Source of the DNA: JASHSH01 sp036490215
Lineage (GTDB): Bacteria > Pseudomonadota > Alphaproteobacteria > Rhodospirillales > Magnetospirillaceae
Reading direction: 5' to 3'
DNA length: 64,000 nucleotides
Assembly (NCBI GenBank): GCA_036490215.1
Contig: DASXEH010000081.1
Coordinates: 1 to 64,000 of the forward strand
Shown: piece after piece, positions 31,402 to 40,869 of the stretch
Numbering within the stretch: the first letter of the stretch is position 1
Layout of the letters: every line of letters starts with the position of its first letter
The notes under the pieces: generated by a model
Databases searched by the model: none
What the model saw: only the letters and a program-made list of their open reading frames with translations
What the model was told of the DNA's origin: nothing
Made by a program: the position numbers and the translations under genes

Positions 31402-33676
31402 GCTTTCGGCACGCGACCGCATGACGGTGCGCAGTAAGCGCAAGTCGTCCAAGATCACCGAACTTCTGCTCGACGTCGCCAACAGCATGGCGCGCGCCAA
31501 CAATCTCGACGAAGCCCTGTCGACGATGCGCGACATCTGCACTCAGGTGATCGGCACGGCGCGGGGTTCCGTCTTCCTCAACGATCCGAACACACAGGAA
31601 CTTTATTCCCGCGTCAAAGGCCGCTTCGCCCGCGAGATCCGCCTGCTCAACACCTCGGGCGTGGCGGGCCATGTGTTCACCACCGGCAAGGGCACGATCA
31701 TTCCCGACGCCTATGCCGATCCGCGCTTCAACCGCGCCATCGACGCGCAAACCGGCTTCCAGACGCGCAATATCCTGGCCGCGCCGCTGCGCACCTTGAA
31801 GGGCGATCTGATCGGCGTGGCGCAATTGCTCAACAAGGTCGAAGGCGGGTTTACCGAGGCCGACTTGTCGCTGGTCGAGGCAATCATCGCCCAGGCCTCG
31901 GTCTCCCTCGAAGGCTTCCGCACCATCGAGAACATCGAGAAGGCGCGCAAGCAAGAGCTCGATTTCCTCAACGTCGTCTCGGAGGTCAGCTCGGAACTGC
32001 AACTCGGTCCGTTGCTGCAGAAGATCATGGCTGCGATCACGCGCATGCTCGACGCTGACCGTTCGACGCTCTTCCTCAATGACGAAAAGACCAACGAGCT
32101 CTTCACCGAGATCGGCCAGGGCCTGGGCGCGACCAAAATCCGCCTGCCCAATCACCTCGGCATCGCCGGCGCTGTTTTCACGTCGAAGACGAGCGTTAAC
32201 ATTCCGCATGCCTATGCCGATCTGCGCTTCAACCCGAGCTTCGACCGCAAGACGGGATATTTCACGCGCTCGATCCTGTGCGTGCCGGTCGCCAACAAGA
32301 ACGGCGATTTGATCGGCGTGACCCAGGTACTGAATAAGCGCGGCGGTACGTTCACCGCCGAGGATGAAGCGCGCCTGAAGGCCTTCACCTCGCAGATTTC
32401 GATCGGCCTTGAAAACGCGAAGCTGTTCGACGACGTGCAAGCCATCAAGAACTACAATGAGTCGGTTCTTGAATCGATGTCCAACGGTGTCATCACCTTC
32501 AGCGAAGACGGCAAGATCGTCACCTGCAACGCCGCCGGCGGACGCATTCTGAAGGCGCGCATCAGCGAGATGATCGGCAAGACTGGCGCCGAGATATTGA
32601 CCGGCGCCAATGCCTGGGTGCTGGACAAGCTGGCCGCCGTCAAAGAAAGCGGCAATGTCGAGACAGTGGTCGATGCCAAGATGGCGGGCCTGCTCGATCC
32701 GGTCGATCTCAACGTCAATGTGACCGTGATGCCGTTGCGGTCGGGCGAAAAGCAGCTCGGCTCGCTGGTGATGATCGAAGACATCTCCAACGAGAAGCGC
32801 ATGAAGTCGACCATGTCGCGCTACATGGACCCGGCTTTGGCCGACAAGCTGCTCGCGGCCGGCGAAGAAGCCCTGGGTGGTCAGTCGGTCGAGGCGACTC
32901 TGCTGTTCTCCGACGTGCGCGGCTTCACGACGCTGTCGGAAGAACTCGGCGCGCAAGGCATCGTCAGCCTGCTCAACGAGTATTTCACCCTGATGGTCGA
33001 CTGCATCTCCGACCAGGGCGGCATGCTCGACAAGTTTATCGGCGACGCGATCATGGCCAAGTTCGGCATTCCGCCGCTGACCCATGAGGACGACGAAGAC
33101 CGCGCTGTGCGCACCGCCATCGCGATGATGCGCGAGCTCAACGCCTTCAACACGCGCCGCACCGCCGATGGCAAGCGGCAAATCGATATCGGCATCGGCT
33201 TGAACACCGATCAGGTCGTCTCGGGCAATATCGGTTCGCCGACCCGCATGGAATACGCTGTGATCGGCGACGGTGTGAACCTGGCCTCGCGTCTCGAATC
33301 GGCCTGCAAGGAATATCGCGCCCACATCCTGGTCAGCGAGAACACCGTCAAAAAGCTGAGAGGCACCTACCGCCTGCGCGAGATGGACCTGATCCAGGTC
33401 AAGGGCAAGACCAAGCCCGTCTCGATCTACGAACTGCTCGATTATCACACCGACGAGTCGTTCCCGAACATGCGCCCGGCCCTGCAAGCCTTCCAGGCAG
33501 GGTTGCAGACCTATCGCGAGTACAAGTTCGAAGCGGCAGCCAAGCTGTTCACCGAGGCTTTGACCCACAACCCCACCGACGGCAGCGCGCAGATGTTCAT
33601 CGAGCGCTGCGCCTACCTGCAAGCCCACCATCCCGGCGAAAACTGGGACGGCGTGTGGGTGATGAAGTCGAAATAG
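31394..33676 (+). CDS. GAF-GAF-PAS class III adenylate/guanylate cyclase
   Basis: A 760-aa soluble signalling enzyme. GAF domains lie at about 38-182 and 206-345, a PAS domain at 355-465 and the cyclase homology domain at 498-690, followed by a C-terminal TPR-like helix pair (QAFQAGLQTYREYKFEAAAKLF). Catalytic residues are present: metal Asp D507 (FSDVRGFTTLSE) and D551 (KFIGDAIMAKFG), base-selecting K547 and D626, and transition-state N629 and R633 (VIGDGVNLASRLE). The Lys/Asp pair points to ATP as substrate. It forms cAMP in response to a ligand of the GAF or PAS domains, which cannot be named. It overlaps the coiled-coil gene by 8 bp. Confidence 0.92.
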   Translation: MLELSARDRMTVRSKRKSSKITELLLDVANSMARANNLDEALSTMRDICTQVIGTARGSVFLNDPNTQELYSRVKGRFAREIRLLNTSGVAGHVFTTGKGTIIPDAYADPRFNRAIDAQTGFQTRNILAAPLRTLKGDLIGVAQLLNKVEGGFTEADLSLVEAIIAQASVSLEGFRTIENIEKARKQELDFLNVVSEVSSELQLGPLLQKIMAAITRMLDADRSTLFLNDEKTNELFTEIGQGLGATKIRLPNHLGIAGAVFTSKTSVNIPHAYADLRFNPSFDRKTGYFTRSILCVPVANKNGDLIGVTQVLNKRGGTFTAEDEARLKAFTSQISIGLENAKLFDDVQAIKNYNESVLESMSNGVITFSEDGKIVTCNAAGGRILKARISEMIGKTGAEILTGANAWVLDKLAAVKESGNVETVVDAKMAGLLDPVDLNVNVTVMPLRSGEKQLGSLVMIEDISNEKRMKSTMSRYMDPALADKLLAAGEEALGGQSVEATLLFSDVRGFTTLSEELGAQGIVSLLNEYFTLMVDCISDQGGMLDKFIGDAIMAKFGIPPLTHEDDEDRAVRTAIAMMRELNAFNTRRTADGKRQIDIGIGLNTDQVVSGNIGSPTRMEYAVIGDGVNLASRLESACKEYRAHILVSENTVKKLRGTYRLREMDLIQVKGKTKPVSIYELLDYHTDESFPNMRPALQAFQAGLQTYREYKFEAAAKLFTEALTHNPTDGSAQMFIERCAYLQAHHPGENWDGVWVMKSK

Positions 33677-33715
33677 CCATTTGAGCGGCTGCATCCGCGG
33701 CCGAAATCATCCCCG

Positions 33716-34888
33716 ATGAAATTCGATCCGCCGCGCCGGGCTGTATTCATTGCCGGCTTTGCCGCCTTCATCGACCTTTATGCGCCGCAATCGGTGCTGA
33801 GCTCGCTGTCGACCGAATTCCAGGTCACGCCGGCCGATGCGGGGGGCATCGTCGGGATATCGACCTTGGCCATCGCGATCGCCGCCCCCTTCGCCGGCCT
33901 GATCGCCGACAAATTCGGTCAGCGGCGCACGATGCTGACGGCGATCTTTCTCCTGGTGCCGGTGACGGCCCTGTTGGCCGCGGTCCACGGGCTCAATGAG
34001 ATGCTGGCCTTACGCTTTGTCCAAGGATTGCTGCTGCCCGCGATCTTCTCGTCGGCGGTTGCGTTCACGGCTGAATATTGGAGCCCGGCCGAGGCGGTGG
34101 ATGTCACCGGTCTTTATGTTCTCGGCTCAATTCTCGGTGGCTTCTCGGGCCGCTTCCTGACCGCCATTGCCGCCGAGCATTTCGGCTGGCGCGGCGGGTT
34201 CCTGGCCCTGACCGCGATCACCGCGTTATTCGCAGCCGGGCTCTGGGCGTGGCTGCCGGCCCACACGCGGCGCGGACCATCGGCCCGGCCGCCGGGGTTG
34301 GGCGCGTTTCTCGATCATTTGCGCAACCCGCCGCTCCTGGCCACCTGCGGCGTCGGCGCGGCCGTGCTGTTCGGCAATGTTGCCACCTTCACCTATATCG
34401 ACTTCCGCCTCGAGCGCCCGCCCTTCAACCTGAGTCCGACGGCGCTGGGCATGATCTTCACCGTCTATCTGCTGGGCGCCGTCGCCACGCCGCTGAGCGG
34501 CGCCTTCATCCGCCGCGCGGGCCGCCGTGGCGCGCTGGCCATCGCCGCGAGTATCGGCATTCTCGGCATCGCCGGCACTGTGTTCGATTGGCTGCCTACG
34601 GTCATCCTCGGGCTGGCCTTGTTCGTCACCAGTGTCTTCCTGGCGCAGACAGCATCCCTCGGTTTTATCGGACAGGTCGCGCGCCACAACAAGACGAGCG
34701 CCGTCGGCCTCTATGTCTGCAGCTATTACGTCGGCGGCAGCTTGGGTGCGGTCCTGCCAGGAAGCATCTGGGACAGCGCCGGATGGCCCGGTTGTGTCGC
34801 ATTGGTGGTGGCCACTACGATCCTCGCGACATTGCTTGCCATGTGGGCCTGGCGCGAACGCAAAATCGTCATCGCCGCGACCGAATAG
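33716..34888 (+). CDS. MFS transporter (YnfM/AraJ-like)
   Basis: A 390-aa inner-membrane carrier with twelve predicted helices. It starts FDPPRRAVFIAGFAAFIDLYAPQSVLSSL, and has the cytoplasmic loop motif GLIADKFGQRRTML between helices 2 and 3 (the major-facilitator A-like motif) and its counterpart FIRRAGRRGAL in the second half. The best resemblance is to the YnfM-type efflux carriers, judging by the opening helix and central loop. The substrate is unknown. It lies 39 bp downstream of the cyclase on the same strand; there is no hint of a joint role. The start ATG at 33716 is the first in frame. Confidence 0.85.
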   Translation: MKFDPPRRAVFIAGFAAFIDLYAPQSVLSSLSTEFQVTPADAGGIVGISTLAIAIAAPFAGLIADKFGQRRTMLTAIFLLVPVTALLAAVHGLNEMLALRFVQGLLLPAIFSSAVAFTAEYWSPAEAVDVTGLYVLGSILGGFSGRFLTAIAAEHFGWRGGFLALTAITALFAAGLWAWLPAHTRRGPSARPPGLGAFLDHLRNPPLLATCGVGAAVLFGNVATFTYIDFRLERPPFNLSPTALGMIFTVYLLGAVATPLSGAFIRRAGRRGALAIAASIGILGIAGTVFDWLPTVILGLALFVTSVFLAQTASLGFIGQVARHNKTSAVGLYVCSYYVGGSLGAVLPGSIWDSAGWPGCVALVVATTILATLLAMWAWRERKIVIAATE

Positions 34889-34959
34889 GCGCCCCCGCAC
34901 GCGCTTGCCCGACGGCAAGGCCGGGCCTATAAGGATCGGATACAAAAAGGGATTAACTG

Positions 34960-35946
34960 ATGTTTGTCGTCACGGGTGGGGCAGGTTTCATCGGCTCCAA
35001 TCTGCTGGCCGCGCTGGAAGCGCGCCACGAAGCGCCGCTCGTCGTGTGTGATCGCCTGCGTACCAATGACAAATGGCGCAACATCGCCAAGCGCGAGATT
35101 TCCGACATCGTTCATCCCGAGAAGCTGTTCGAGTTTCTCGATGCCAATGCCGGGCGGATCAGCGCCATCTTCCATATGGGCGCGATCTCCTCGACCACCA
35201 CGATCGACGGCGATCTGGTGGTCGACAACAACTTCAATCTGTCGGTCGCCCTGTTCGCCTGGTGTACGCGCAATAATGTGCGGATCATCTATGCGTCATC
35301 GGCGGCCACCTATGGCGATGGTGAGGCAGGCTTCGACGATGACGAGTCGATCCCAGCGCTTGCCCAGCTCCACCCTCTGAATGCCTATGGCTGGAGCAAG
35401 CATCTGTTCGATCGGCGCGTCGCGCGCAAAATCGCTGACAAGAAGCCGATGCCGCCGCAATGGGCCGGGCTGAAGTTTTTCAACGTCTATGGCCCGAACG
35501 AATATCACAAGGGCTCGCAATCGAGCGTGGTGTCGCAGATCTATCCGCATGCCGAGGCCGGCGCGCCGGCGCATCTGTTCCGCTCGCACAATCCGAAATA
35601 TGCCGATGGCGGTCAGTTGCGCGATTTCATCTGGGTGGATGACGTGGTGCAGATCATGCTGTGGCTTTACGACCATCCTAAGGTCAACGGCCTGTTCAAT
35701 GTCGGCAGCGGCAAAGCGCGGTCGTTCCTCGACCTGGCAAATGCCGTCTACCGCGCGCTGGGCAAAGAGCCGCATATCCGCTACGTCGATACGCCTGTCG
35801 AAATTAGGGCGCGCTATCAGTACTTCACCCAAGCACGGATGAATAAGTTGCGCGCCGCCGGCTACGATCGCCCCTTCGCTTCGCTCGAAGACGGCGTCAG
35901 CGTCTATGTGACGCGTTATCTCGCGGCCGCCGACCGTTATCGCTGA
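34960..35946 (+). CDS. hldD: ADP-L-glycero-D-manno-heptose 6-epimerase
   Basis: Epimerises ADP-D-glycero- to ADP-L-glycero-manno-heptose for the LPS inner core, in the cytosol. A short-chain dehydrogenase of 328 aa with the NADP-binding TGGAGFIGSN (5-14), Ser in YASSAATYG and the catalytic pair Y143/K147 in NAYGWSK. Substrate-binding segments KFFNVYGPNEYHKG and LRDFIWVDDVV are those of HldD/RfaD. It heads an envelope operon in which lgt starts 3 bp after its stop. Confidence 0.95.
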   Translation: MFVVTGGAGFIGSNLLAALEARHEAPLVVCDRLRTNDKWRNIAKREISDIVHPEKLFEFLDANAGRISAIFHMGAISSTTTIDGDLVVDNNFNLSVALFAWCTRNNVRIIYASSAATYGDGEAGFDDDESIPALAQLHPLNAYGWSKHLFDRRVARKIADKKPMPPQWAGLKFFNVYGPNEYHKGSQSSVVSQIYPHAEAGAPAHLFRSHNPKYADGGQLRDFIWVDDVVQIMLWLYDHPKVNGLFNVGSGKARSFLDLANAVYRALGKEPHIRYVDTPVEIRARYQYFTQARMNKLRAAGYDRPFASLEDGVSVYVTRYLAAADRYR

Positions 35947-35949
35947 CCC

Positions 35950-36747
35950 ATGGCCCTGGTTTATCCGCAGATCGATCCCGTAATCGTACGGCTTGGGCCC
36001 CTCGCCCTGCGCTGGTACGCAGTGGCCTATATGGCCGGACTGTTCGGTGGCTGGCGCTATGTACGCTACCTCGCCACCAAGCCGCCACGGCCGATCAGCG
36101 CGGAACAGATCGATGATTTCCTGGTTTGGGCCACCATCGGCGTCGTGCTGGGCGGACGCCTCGGCTACATCCTGTTCTACAAGCCGCTGACCTATCTGCA
36201 CGACCCAATGGAGGCGATCGCCATCTGGCATGGCGGCATGTCGTTCCATGGGGGCCTATTGGGCGTGATCATCGCAATCGTCCTCTTCACCCGCCGCAAC
36301 AAGCTGAGCACGTTGAGCGTGGGCGATCTGATTTCCGTGGTCGCGCCGATGGGATTGTTCTTCGGCCGCATCGCGAATTTCATCAATGGCGAGTTGGTCG
36401 GCCGCATCGCGCCGCCCGATCTGCCCTGGGCGATGATCTATCCGCAGGTCGGACCCGAGCCACGCTATCCCAGCGAGTTGATGGAAGCCGGGCTGGAAGG
36501 CCTCGCGCTGTTCATCATCATGTATGTGCTCTGGCGCATCGAGTCGCTGCGGATGCGTCCCGGCGTGCTGACCGGTTGCTTCATGATCGGCTATGCCGCC
36601 GCGCGCATCTTCTCGGAATTCTTCCGCGAGCCGGATGCGTTCCTGGGTCCTGTGATCGGGCAAGCGACGATGGGACAGGTGCTCAGCATCCCCGTCGCTT
36701 TGGCTGGGATCGCGCTCGTCATCTGGTCGCGGCGCAAGACTCCGTGA
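35950..36747 (+). CDS. lgt: Prolipoprotein diacylglyceryl transferase
   Basis: Inner-membrane enzyme (265 aa) that adds diacylglycerol to the lipobox Cys of prolipoproteins. It shows the Lgt signature GRIANFINGELVGR and the essential-His loop IWHGGMSFHGG, and the seven-helix topology with PLALRWYAVAYMAGL at the start. Its stop overlaps the next gene's GTG by 4 bp (GTGA), and a new lipoprotein gene lies two genes on in the same operon. Confidence 0.97.
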   Translation: MALVYPQIDPVIVRLGPLALRWYAVAYMAGLFGGWRYVRYLATKPPRPISAEQIDDFLVWATIGVVLGGRLGYILFYKPLTYLHDPMEAIAIWHGGMSFHGGLLGVIIAIVLFTRRNKLSTLSVGDLISVVAPMGLFFGRIANFINGELVGRIAPPDLPWAMIYPQVGPEPRYPSELMEAGLEGLALFIIMYVLWRIESLRMRPGVLTGCFMIGYAAARIFSEFFREPDAFLGPVIGQATMGQVLSIPVALAGIALVIWSRRKTP

Positions 36748-37808
36748 CGCCGCCAAGCGTCACCCCTTTGGCCGCACTCATCCACGCTCGTATTGAGGAG
36801 CACGGGCCGGTGGCCGTCTCCGAATTCATGGATATGGCGCTCGCTCATCCTGAGCACGGCTATTACCGCAAGAAGGACCCACTCGGCCGCGGCGGCGACT
36901 TCATCACCGCGCCCGAGATCAGCCAGATGTTCGGCGAGCTGACCGGCCTGTGGGCGTCGGTGGTCTGGCACAGCATGGGTGCGCCCGATCCGGTGCTGCT
37001 GGTGGAATTGGGACCGGGGCGCGGCACGCTGATGGCCGATCTGCTGCGCAGTGCCGCGATGGACCCAGCCTTTCGCGAAGCCATCCGCATTCATCTGGTC
37101 GAGACCAGCCCGACCCTGCGCGCACGCCAAGCCGAAGCCTTAAAGACGGCCGAAGTCGAGTGGCACGACTATTTTGCCGCCGTACCTTCCGGGCCGATGA
37201 TCGTCATCGCCAACGAGTTCTTCGACGCGCTGCCGGTTCACCAATTCGTGCATCGTGCCGGCCAGTGGCACGAACGCGTCGTGACCGCGGCCGGCGACGA
37301 TCTCGTGTTCGGAGACGGCGCACCGGTTGCGATTGTCGGTCCCGCGACGGAAGATGGCGCGGTCTTCGAGCGCAACGAGGCAGCGGCGGCGATTGCCGGG
37401 CTGATCGGCGAGCGTCTGGCCGTGGACAAAGGCGCGGCGCTGATCATCGATTACGGTCACGCAACCTCGGCGCTGGGTGATACGTTGCAGGCGGTGAAGG
37501 GCCATGCACGCACCGATGTGCTGGCCGAGCCGGGAGAAGCCGATCTGACGGCTCATGTGGATTTTCAAGCGCTCGCGTCCGCCGCGCGACCGGCGCAAGC
37601 CTGGGGACCGATCACGCAAGGCGTGTTTCTGCGGGCGCTGGGAATCGAGTTGCGGACAGATCGCTTGATGCGCGCCAATCCGAAACAGGCTACTGCGGTC
37701 GAAACCGCATGCCGCCGTCTGATCGACAGCGCCGAGATGGGCACGTTGTTCAAGGCGCTGGCGCTGACTCATCCGTCTCTGGCCACGCCGCCCGGGTTCG
37801 AGCGCTGA
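36744..37808 (+). CDS. MidA/NDUFAF7-family SAM-dependent methyltransferase
   Basis: A 354-aa class I methyltransferase. The family N-terminus is visible (VSEFMDMALAHPEHGYY then DFITAPEISQMFGELTG). The SAM-binding loop is LVELGPGRGTLMADLL, and IANEFFDALPVHQFV follows. The human relative NDUFAF7 dimethylates an Arg of the complex I subunit NDUFS2; in alphaproteobacteria the same target is plausible because they share that complex. I set the start at the GTG at 36744, which overlaps lgt; the frame is open far upstream but only as antisense-like read-through of lgt. pgeF begins 1 bp after its stop. Confidence 0.9.
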   Translation: MTPPSVTPLAALIHARIEEHGPVAVSEFMDMALAHPEHGYYRKKDPLGRGGDFITAPEISQMFGELTGLWASVVWHSMGAPDPVLLVELGPGRGTLMADLLRSAAMDPAFREAIRIHLVETSPTLRARQAEALKTAEVEWHDYFAAVPSGPMIVIANEFFDALPVHQFVHRAGQWHERVVTAAGDDLVFGDGAPVAIVGPATEDGAVFERNEAAAAIAGLIGERLAVDKGAALIIDYGHATSALGDTLQAVKGHARTDVLAEPGEADLTAHVDFQALASAARPAQAWGPITQGVFLRALGIELRTDRLMRANPKQATAVETACRRLIDSAEMGTLFKALALTHPSLATPPGFER

Positions 37809-37809
37809 A

Positions 37810-38583
37810 ATGACTCCGATCACGTCATCCGCAATCACCGGCAAGACCACGCGCCACGGGTTCTTCACACGCGAAGGCGGCACGTCCCGAGGCATCTATG
37901 CCTCGTTGAACTGCGGCTATGGATCGAAGGACGACCGCGACCACGTCACCGAGAATCGCCGCCGCGTGACGAACGCGTTCGGCCTGCACGACGACGCGCT
38001 GATCACGATCCATCAGCAGCATACGAGTACGATTGTGGTGGTCGACGACTCCTGGACGAACGAGACGCGCCCGGTGGCGGACGGCATGGTGACCACGCGA
38101 CCCGGCATCGGCCTCGGTATCCTTACGGCTGATTGCGCGCCGGTGCTCTTCGCCGATTCCGACGCTCATGTGATCGGCGCGGCGCATGCAGGTTGGCGCG
38201 GCGCCCATGGCGGGGTACTCGAAAATACGATTGCTGCTATGGAAAAACTCGGTGCGCGCAGAGACCATATCGCGGCCGCCATCGGCCCCTGTATCGCGCA
38301 GGCGTCGTATCAGGTCGGTGACGAATTCGTCGCCACGGTCGTCAAAGACGATGCCGCGCATGATCGCTTCTTTTCCACACCTGACGAGGACGGCAAACGC
38401 CATTTCGATCTGCCGGCCTATGCGGCGCATCGTCTGACGCAGGCCGGGATAGCGCGCGTGGATGTGCTGGGCCTCGACACCTGCGTCGATGAGCAGCGTT
38501 TCTTCTCGTTCCGCCGCACCACCCATCGCCACGAACCTGATTACGGCCGGCAAATTTCAGTGATCACATTGATGGCGCCATGA
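37810..38583 (+). CDS. pgeF: Peptidoglycan editing factor PgeF (YfiH/laccase-domain)
   Basis: A 257-aa zinc protein of the YfiH (CNF1/laccase-like) family. Recent work gives it a role in removing wrongly incorporated L-Ser from muropeptide precursors; earlier annotation as a polyphenol oxidase is doubtful. The metal ligands appear as H71 (HQQHTSTIV), C109 (LTADCAPVLF) and H126 (AAHAGWRGA), with IGPCIAQASYQVGDEF further on. It follows the midA-like gene by 1 bp, and its stop overlaps the next ATG (ATGA). Confidence 0.92.
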   Translation: MTPITSSAITGKTTRHGFFTREGGTSRGIYASLNCGYGSKDDRDHVTENRRRVTNAFGLHDDALITIHQQHTSTIVVVDDSWTNETRPVADGMVTTRPGIGLGILTADCAPVLFADSDAHVIGAAHAGWRGAHGGVLENTIAAMEKLGARRDHIAAAIGPCIAQASYQVGDEFVATVVKDDAAHDRFFSTPDEDGKRHFDLPAYAAHRLTQAGIARVDVLGLDTCVDEQRFFSFRRTTHRHEPDYGRQISVITLMAP

Positions 38584-39377
38584 TCAAAAACATCATCTTC
38601 ATGTCCCTTGCCCTTGTCAGCATGCTCGCTGCCTGCGGCCCGGTGCCTCACCCATTCGCCGATCATCCCGCCAGTAATCCGCTGATCGACGACCGGCGCG
38701 TCACCTCGTCGGTGCAGATCATGCCAGTGGCCGAATACCCCGGACTGGACGAGATGATCGTGCACGATTTGGCCCGCCAAGACGTTCTCGCTTCGACACA
38801 TGATCCAGGGCCGCGCAAGGTTCTGGTGAAAGGGACGATCGAAAACGGCGCGCTGGTTTGGCGTGCAGTCACGCAAGAACAGACTGAACTGGGCGTGGTG
38901 AAGCAGCCTGTGCCAATCGGCAACGATATTCCGCGCATTGCCCGCGAGGCGACGCCACTGATCGTCGGGCTGCTGACCGCCAATGGCGCCGCGCCCGATA
39001 CCACACGGCCGCATGTTGTTGTGCATTTGGTTCACGGACCGAAAGACATCCAGACCAAGGCTCTTAGCCTGGCGATGGCCGATGCGCTGGCCAGCCAAGG
39101 CCTTGCTATTGCAGACGACAATCCGGTTGCCATGATCGACGGCGAATTGCGCATCCTGCCGGGCACCGGTAGTCAGGATGTGGTGCAGATCGATTGGACC
39201 GTGCGCGACGCCAAGGGCAAGGCCGTGGGTACCGTGTCGCAAGGCAGCCCGATCGATCACAAGCTGCTCGGCACCGCGTTTCCGGGCCTTGCGCATGACA
39301 TTGCCGCTGCTGGCGCGCCCGGCATCGTCGACGTGATCCGTCGCAAACTGCCGACGGCGCTTGGGGGAACCTCGTAA
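38580..39377 (+). CDS. Predicted lipoprotein of unknown function
   Basis: A 265-aa protein with a classic lipoprotein signal: hydrophobic FMSLALVSML then lipobox LAAC with Cys19. The residue after Cys is Gly, not Asp, so outer-membrane sorting is likely. The mature part has no motif I recognise; it contains IDGELRILPGTGSQDVVQIDWTVRD, a likely beta-sandwich or sensor-like segment. It is translationally coupled to pgeF and lies in the same operon as lgt, the enzyme that would lipidate it. No stop-signal is visible after it. Confidence 0.75.
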   Translation: MIKNIIFMSLALVSMLAACGPVPHPFADHPASNPLIDDRRVTSSVQIMPVAEYPGLDEMIVHDLARQDVLASTHDPGPRKVLVKGTIENGALVWRAVTQEQTELGVVKQPVPIGNDIPRIAREATPLIVGLLTANGAAPDTTRPHVVVHLVHGPKDIQTKALSLAMADALASQGLAIADDNPVAMIDGELRILPGTGSQDVVQIDWTVRDAKGKAVGTVSQGSPIDHKLLGTAFPGLAHDIAAAGAPGIVDVIRRKLPTALGGTS

Positions 39378-39480
39378 GTCCGTGGCCGTAATGCGCATTT
39401 GATACGACGATTGCGCGAGTGCCATCAAACGCGCCAAAATAGCGGCTTCAAGAATAAGTCGCGGTCGGAGTTCAAGAGCC

Positions 39481-40851
39481 GTGAGCGGAGGGGAAGATCT
39501 AGCGGCCTGGCTTGAACGCCAGGGCCTCGGTGCTGGCGCAGAGATTCTGCGTGCACCTGCGGCGCTGCGGGCGCTCGGTGCTGCCGGCGAAGACGCGATG
39601 GCGCGCGCGGCTTTCGCCGAGGCCGCCACCGATCTGGAGCGCGCGATCGAAATCCTGGACGAGATGCCCGATGCCGATGAGCGGCTGAGCGACGCCTTCC
39701 ATCTGCGCACCCATCTGGCCGAATGCTACGTCGTGACCAAAGGTCACTCAGCGCCGGCGACGCGACGCGCCTTCGAGGACGCACTGAATGTCGGCGAGCG
39801 CCTCGGGGAGCCTGTGGTTCTAGCGACGGTATTGGTCGGTTTGATATCGGCGGCGGCGCAGCGCGCCGAATATGCTGCCGCACAAGCCTATGCTGACCGG
39901 TTGACGGCGTTGGCGCAGCGCAGCGGCGGCGCTTTCGAGCGCGGCTGGGCGCTTTTCCGCCAAGGGCATATCCAATTCTACCAAGGCGATCTGCGCGCCG
40001 CGCGGCGTTCGTTCGAAAACGCGATGGCCGTTGGCGCCAATGAGCCGATGACAATCGGCGGCGCGCGCCTGTCGGGTGCCATCATGGTGTTGTGGCCTCT
40101 GGCCGTGGCGTTGATGGGCGATATCGAAACCGGCACGCGCTTGGCCGACGAACACTTGGCGGAGGCCGAAGCGGCCGGCATTCCCCACAACCTCGCCTAT
40201 GTCAAACTCGGCGCCGTCGCGTGCCGCCTGATCACGGGCGATGCCGCCGGCGCGGAGCCTTTGGCCCGCACGCTGGTGGCGCTATGCAGCGAGCACCAAT
40301 TGGTGTCGTTCCACGCCCTGGCGTCAATCTATTTGGGCTGGAGCCTGCGCCGAACCAGCCACAGCGCCGAAGGGATCGGGCACGCCACGAGTGGCGTGGA
40401 CACCCTAGCCGCGATCGGCACCAAGGGGCTGGTGAATTGGTTCAGAGCCCTGCTGGCCGAGACGCTATTCGATGCTGGTGAGGAAGATCGGGCCCTGGCC
40501 ATGATCGAAGAGGCGGTGAAGCAAGAATCACTTTCGGTGTTCGGCGTGCCGGGCGCGCTGCGCATCAAGGGTGACCTGCTGTTGCGCCGCGCCGCGACGC
40601 AAAAAAGCGATGCGGCTGTCCACTCCGCCGCGATGGCCGAAGTCGCGCTGAAAGCCGCCATCCAAGCAGCCCGCCGCGGCGGCATGCTGATTGTCGAACT
40701 GCAGGCGGCCACCAGCCTGGCGCGGCAATTCAAAACGCGCAACGATTCGGCCAGCGCCCGCCAGGTGCTTGAACCGATCTATGCCCGCTTCAAGGAAGGG
40801 TTGGACACACCCTATCTGCTGGCGGCGAAGGAAATCCTCGACAGCCTTTGA
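39481..40851 (+). CDS. TPR-like helical protein resembling adenylate-cyclase/AAA C-termini
   Basis: A 456-aa soluble protein with a GTG start, built of helical TPR-like pairs throughout, with no signal peptide or membrane segment. Its last 70 residues (from AIQAARRGGMLIVELQAATSLAR to a final YLLAAKEILDSL) resemble the very C-terminus of multidomain class III cyclase/AAA-ATPase proteins of rhizobia-like bacteria. Here the cyclase and ATPase parts are absent, and the frame is complete from a plausible GTG. Function unknown; a protein-interaction role is the only supportable inference. It converges with tldD with 18 bp between. Confidence 0.65.
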   Translation: MSGGEDLAAWLERQGLGAGAEILRAPAALRALGAAGEDAMARAAFAEAATDLERAIEILDEMPDADERLSDAFHLRTHLAECYVVTKGHSAPATRRAFEDALNVGERLGEPVVLATVLVGLISAAAQRAEYAAAQAYADRLTALAQRSGGAFERGWALFRQGHIQFYQGDLRAARRSFENAMAVGANEPMTIGGARLSGAIMVLWPLAVALMGDIETGTRLADEHLAEAEAAGIPHNLAYVKLGAVACRLITGDAAGAEPLARTLVALCSEHQLVSFHALASIYLGWSLRRTSHSAEGIGHATSGVDTLAAIGTKGLVNWFRALLAETLFDAGEEDRALAMIEEAVKQESLSVFGVPGALRIKGDLLLRRAATQKSDAAVHSAAMAEVALKAAIQAARRGGMLIVELQAATSLARQFKTRNDSASARQVLEPIYARFKEGLDTPYLLAAKEILDSL

Positions 40852-40869
40852 CGCGCTGCGGGTGCGACG

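Noticed and set aside
31343..33694. 783-codon open frame antisense to the nucleotide cyclase
   Set aside because: No recognisable domain; it is explained by GC-rich codon usage of the opposite strand.
34904..34919. CTTGCC-CGAC-GGCAAG stem after the MFS gene
   Set aside because: Only 6 bp and no T-run, so I do not call it a terminator.
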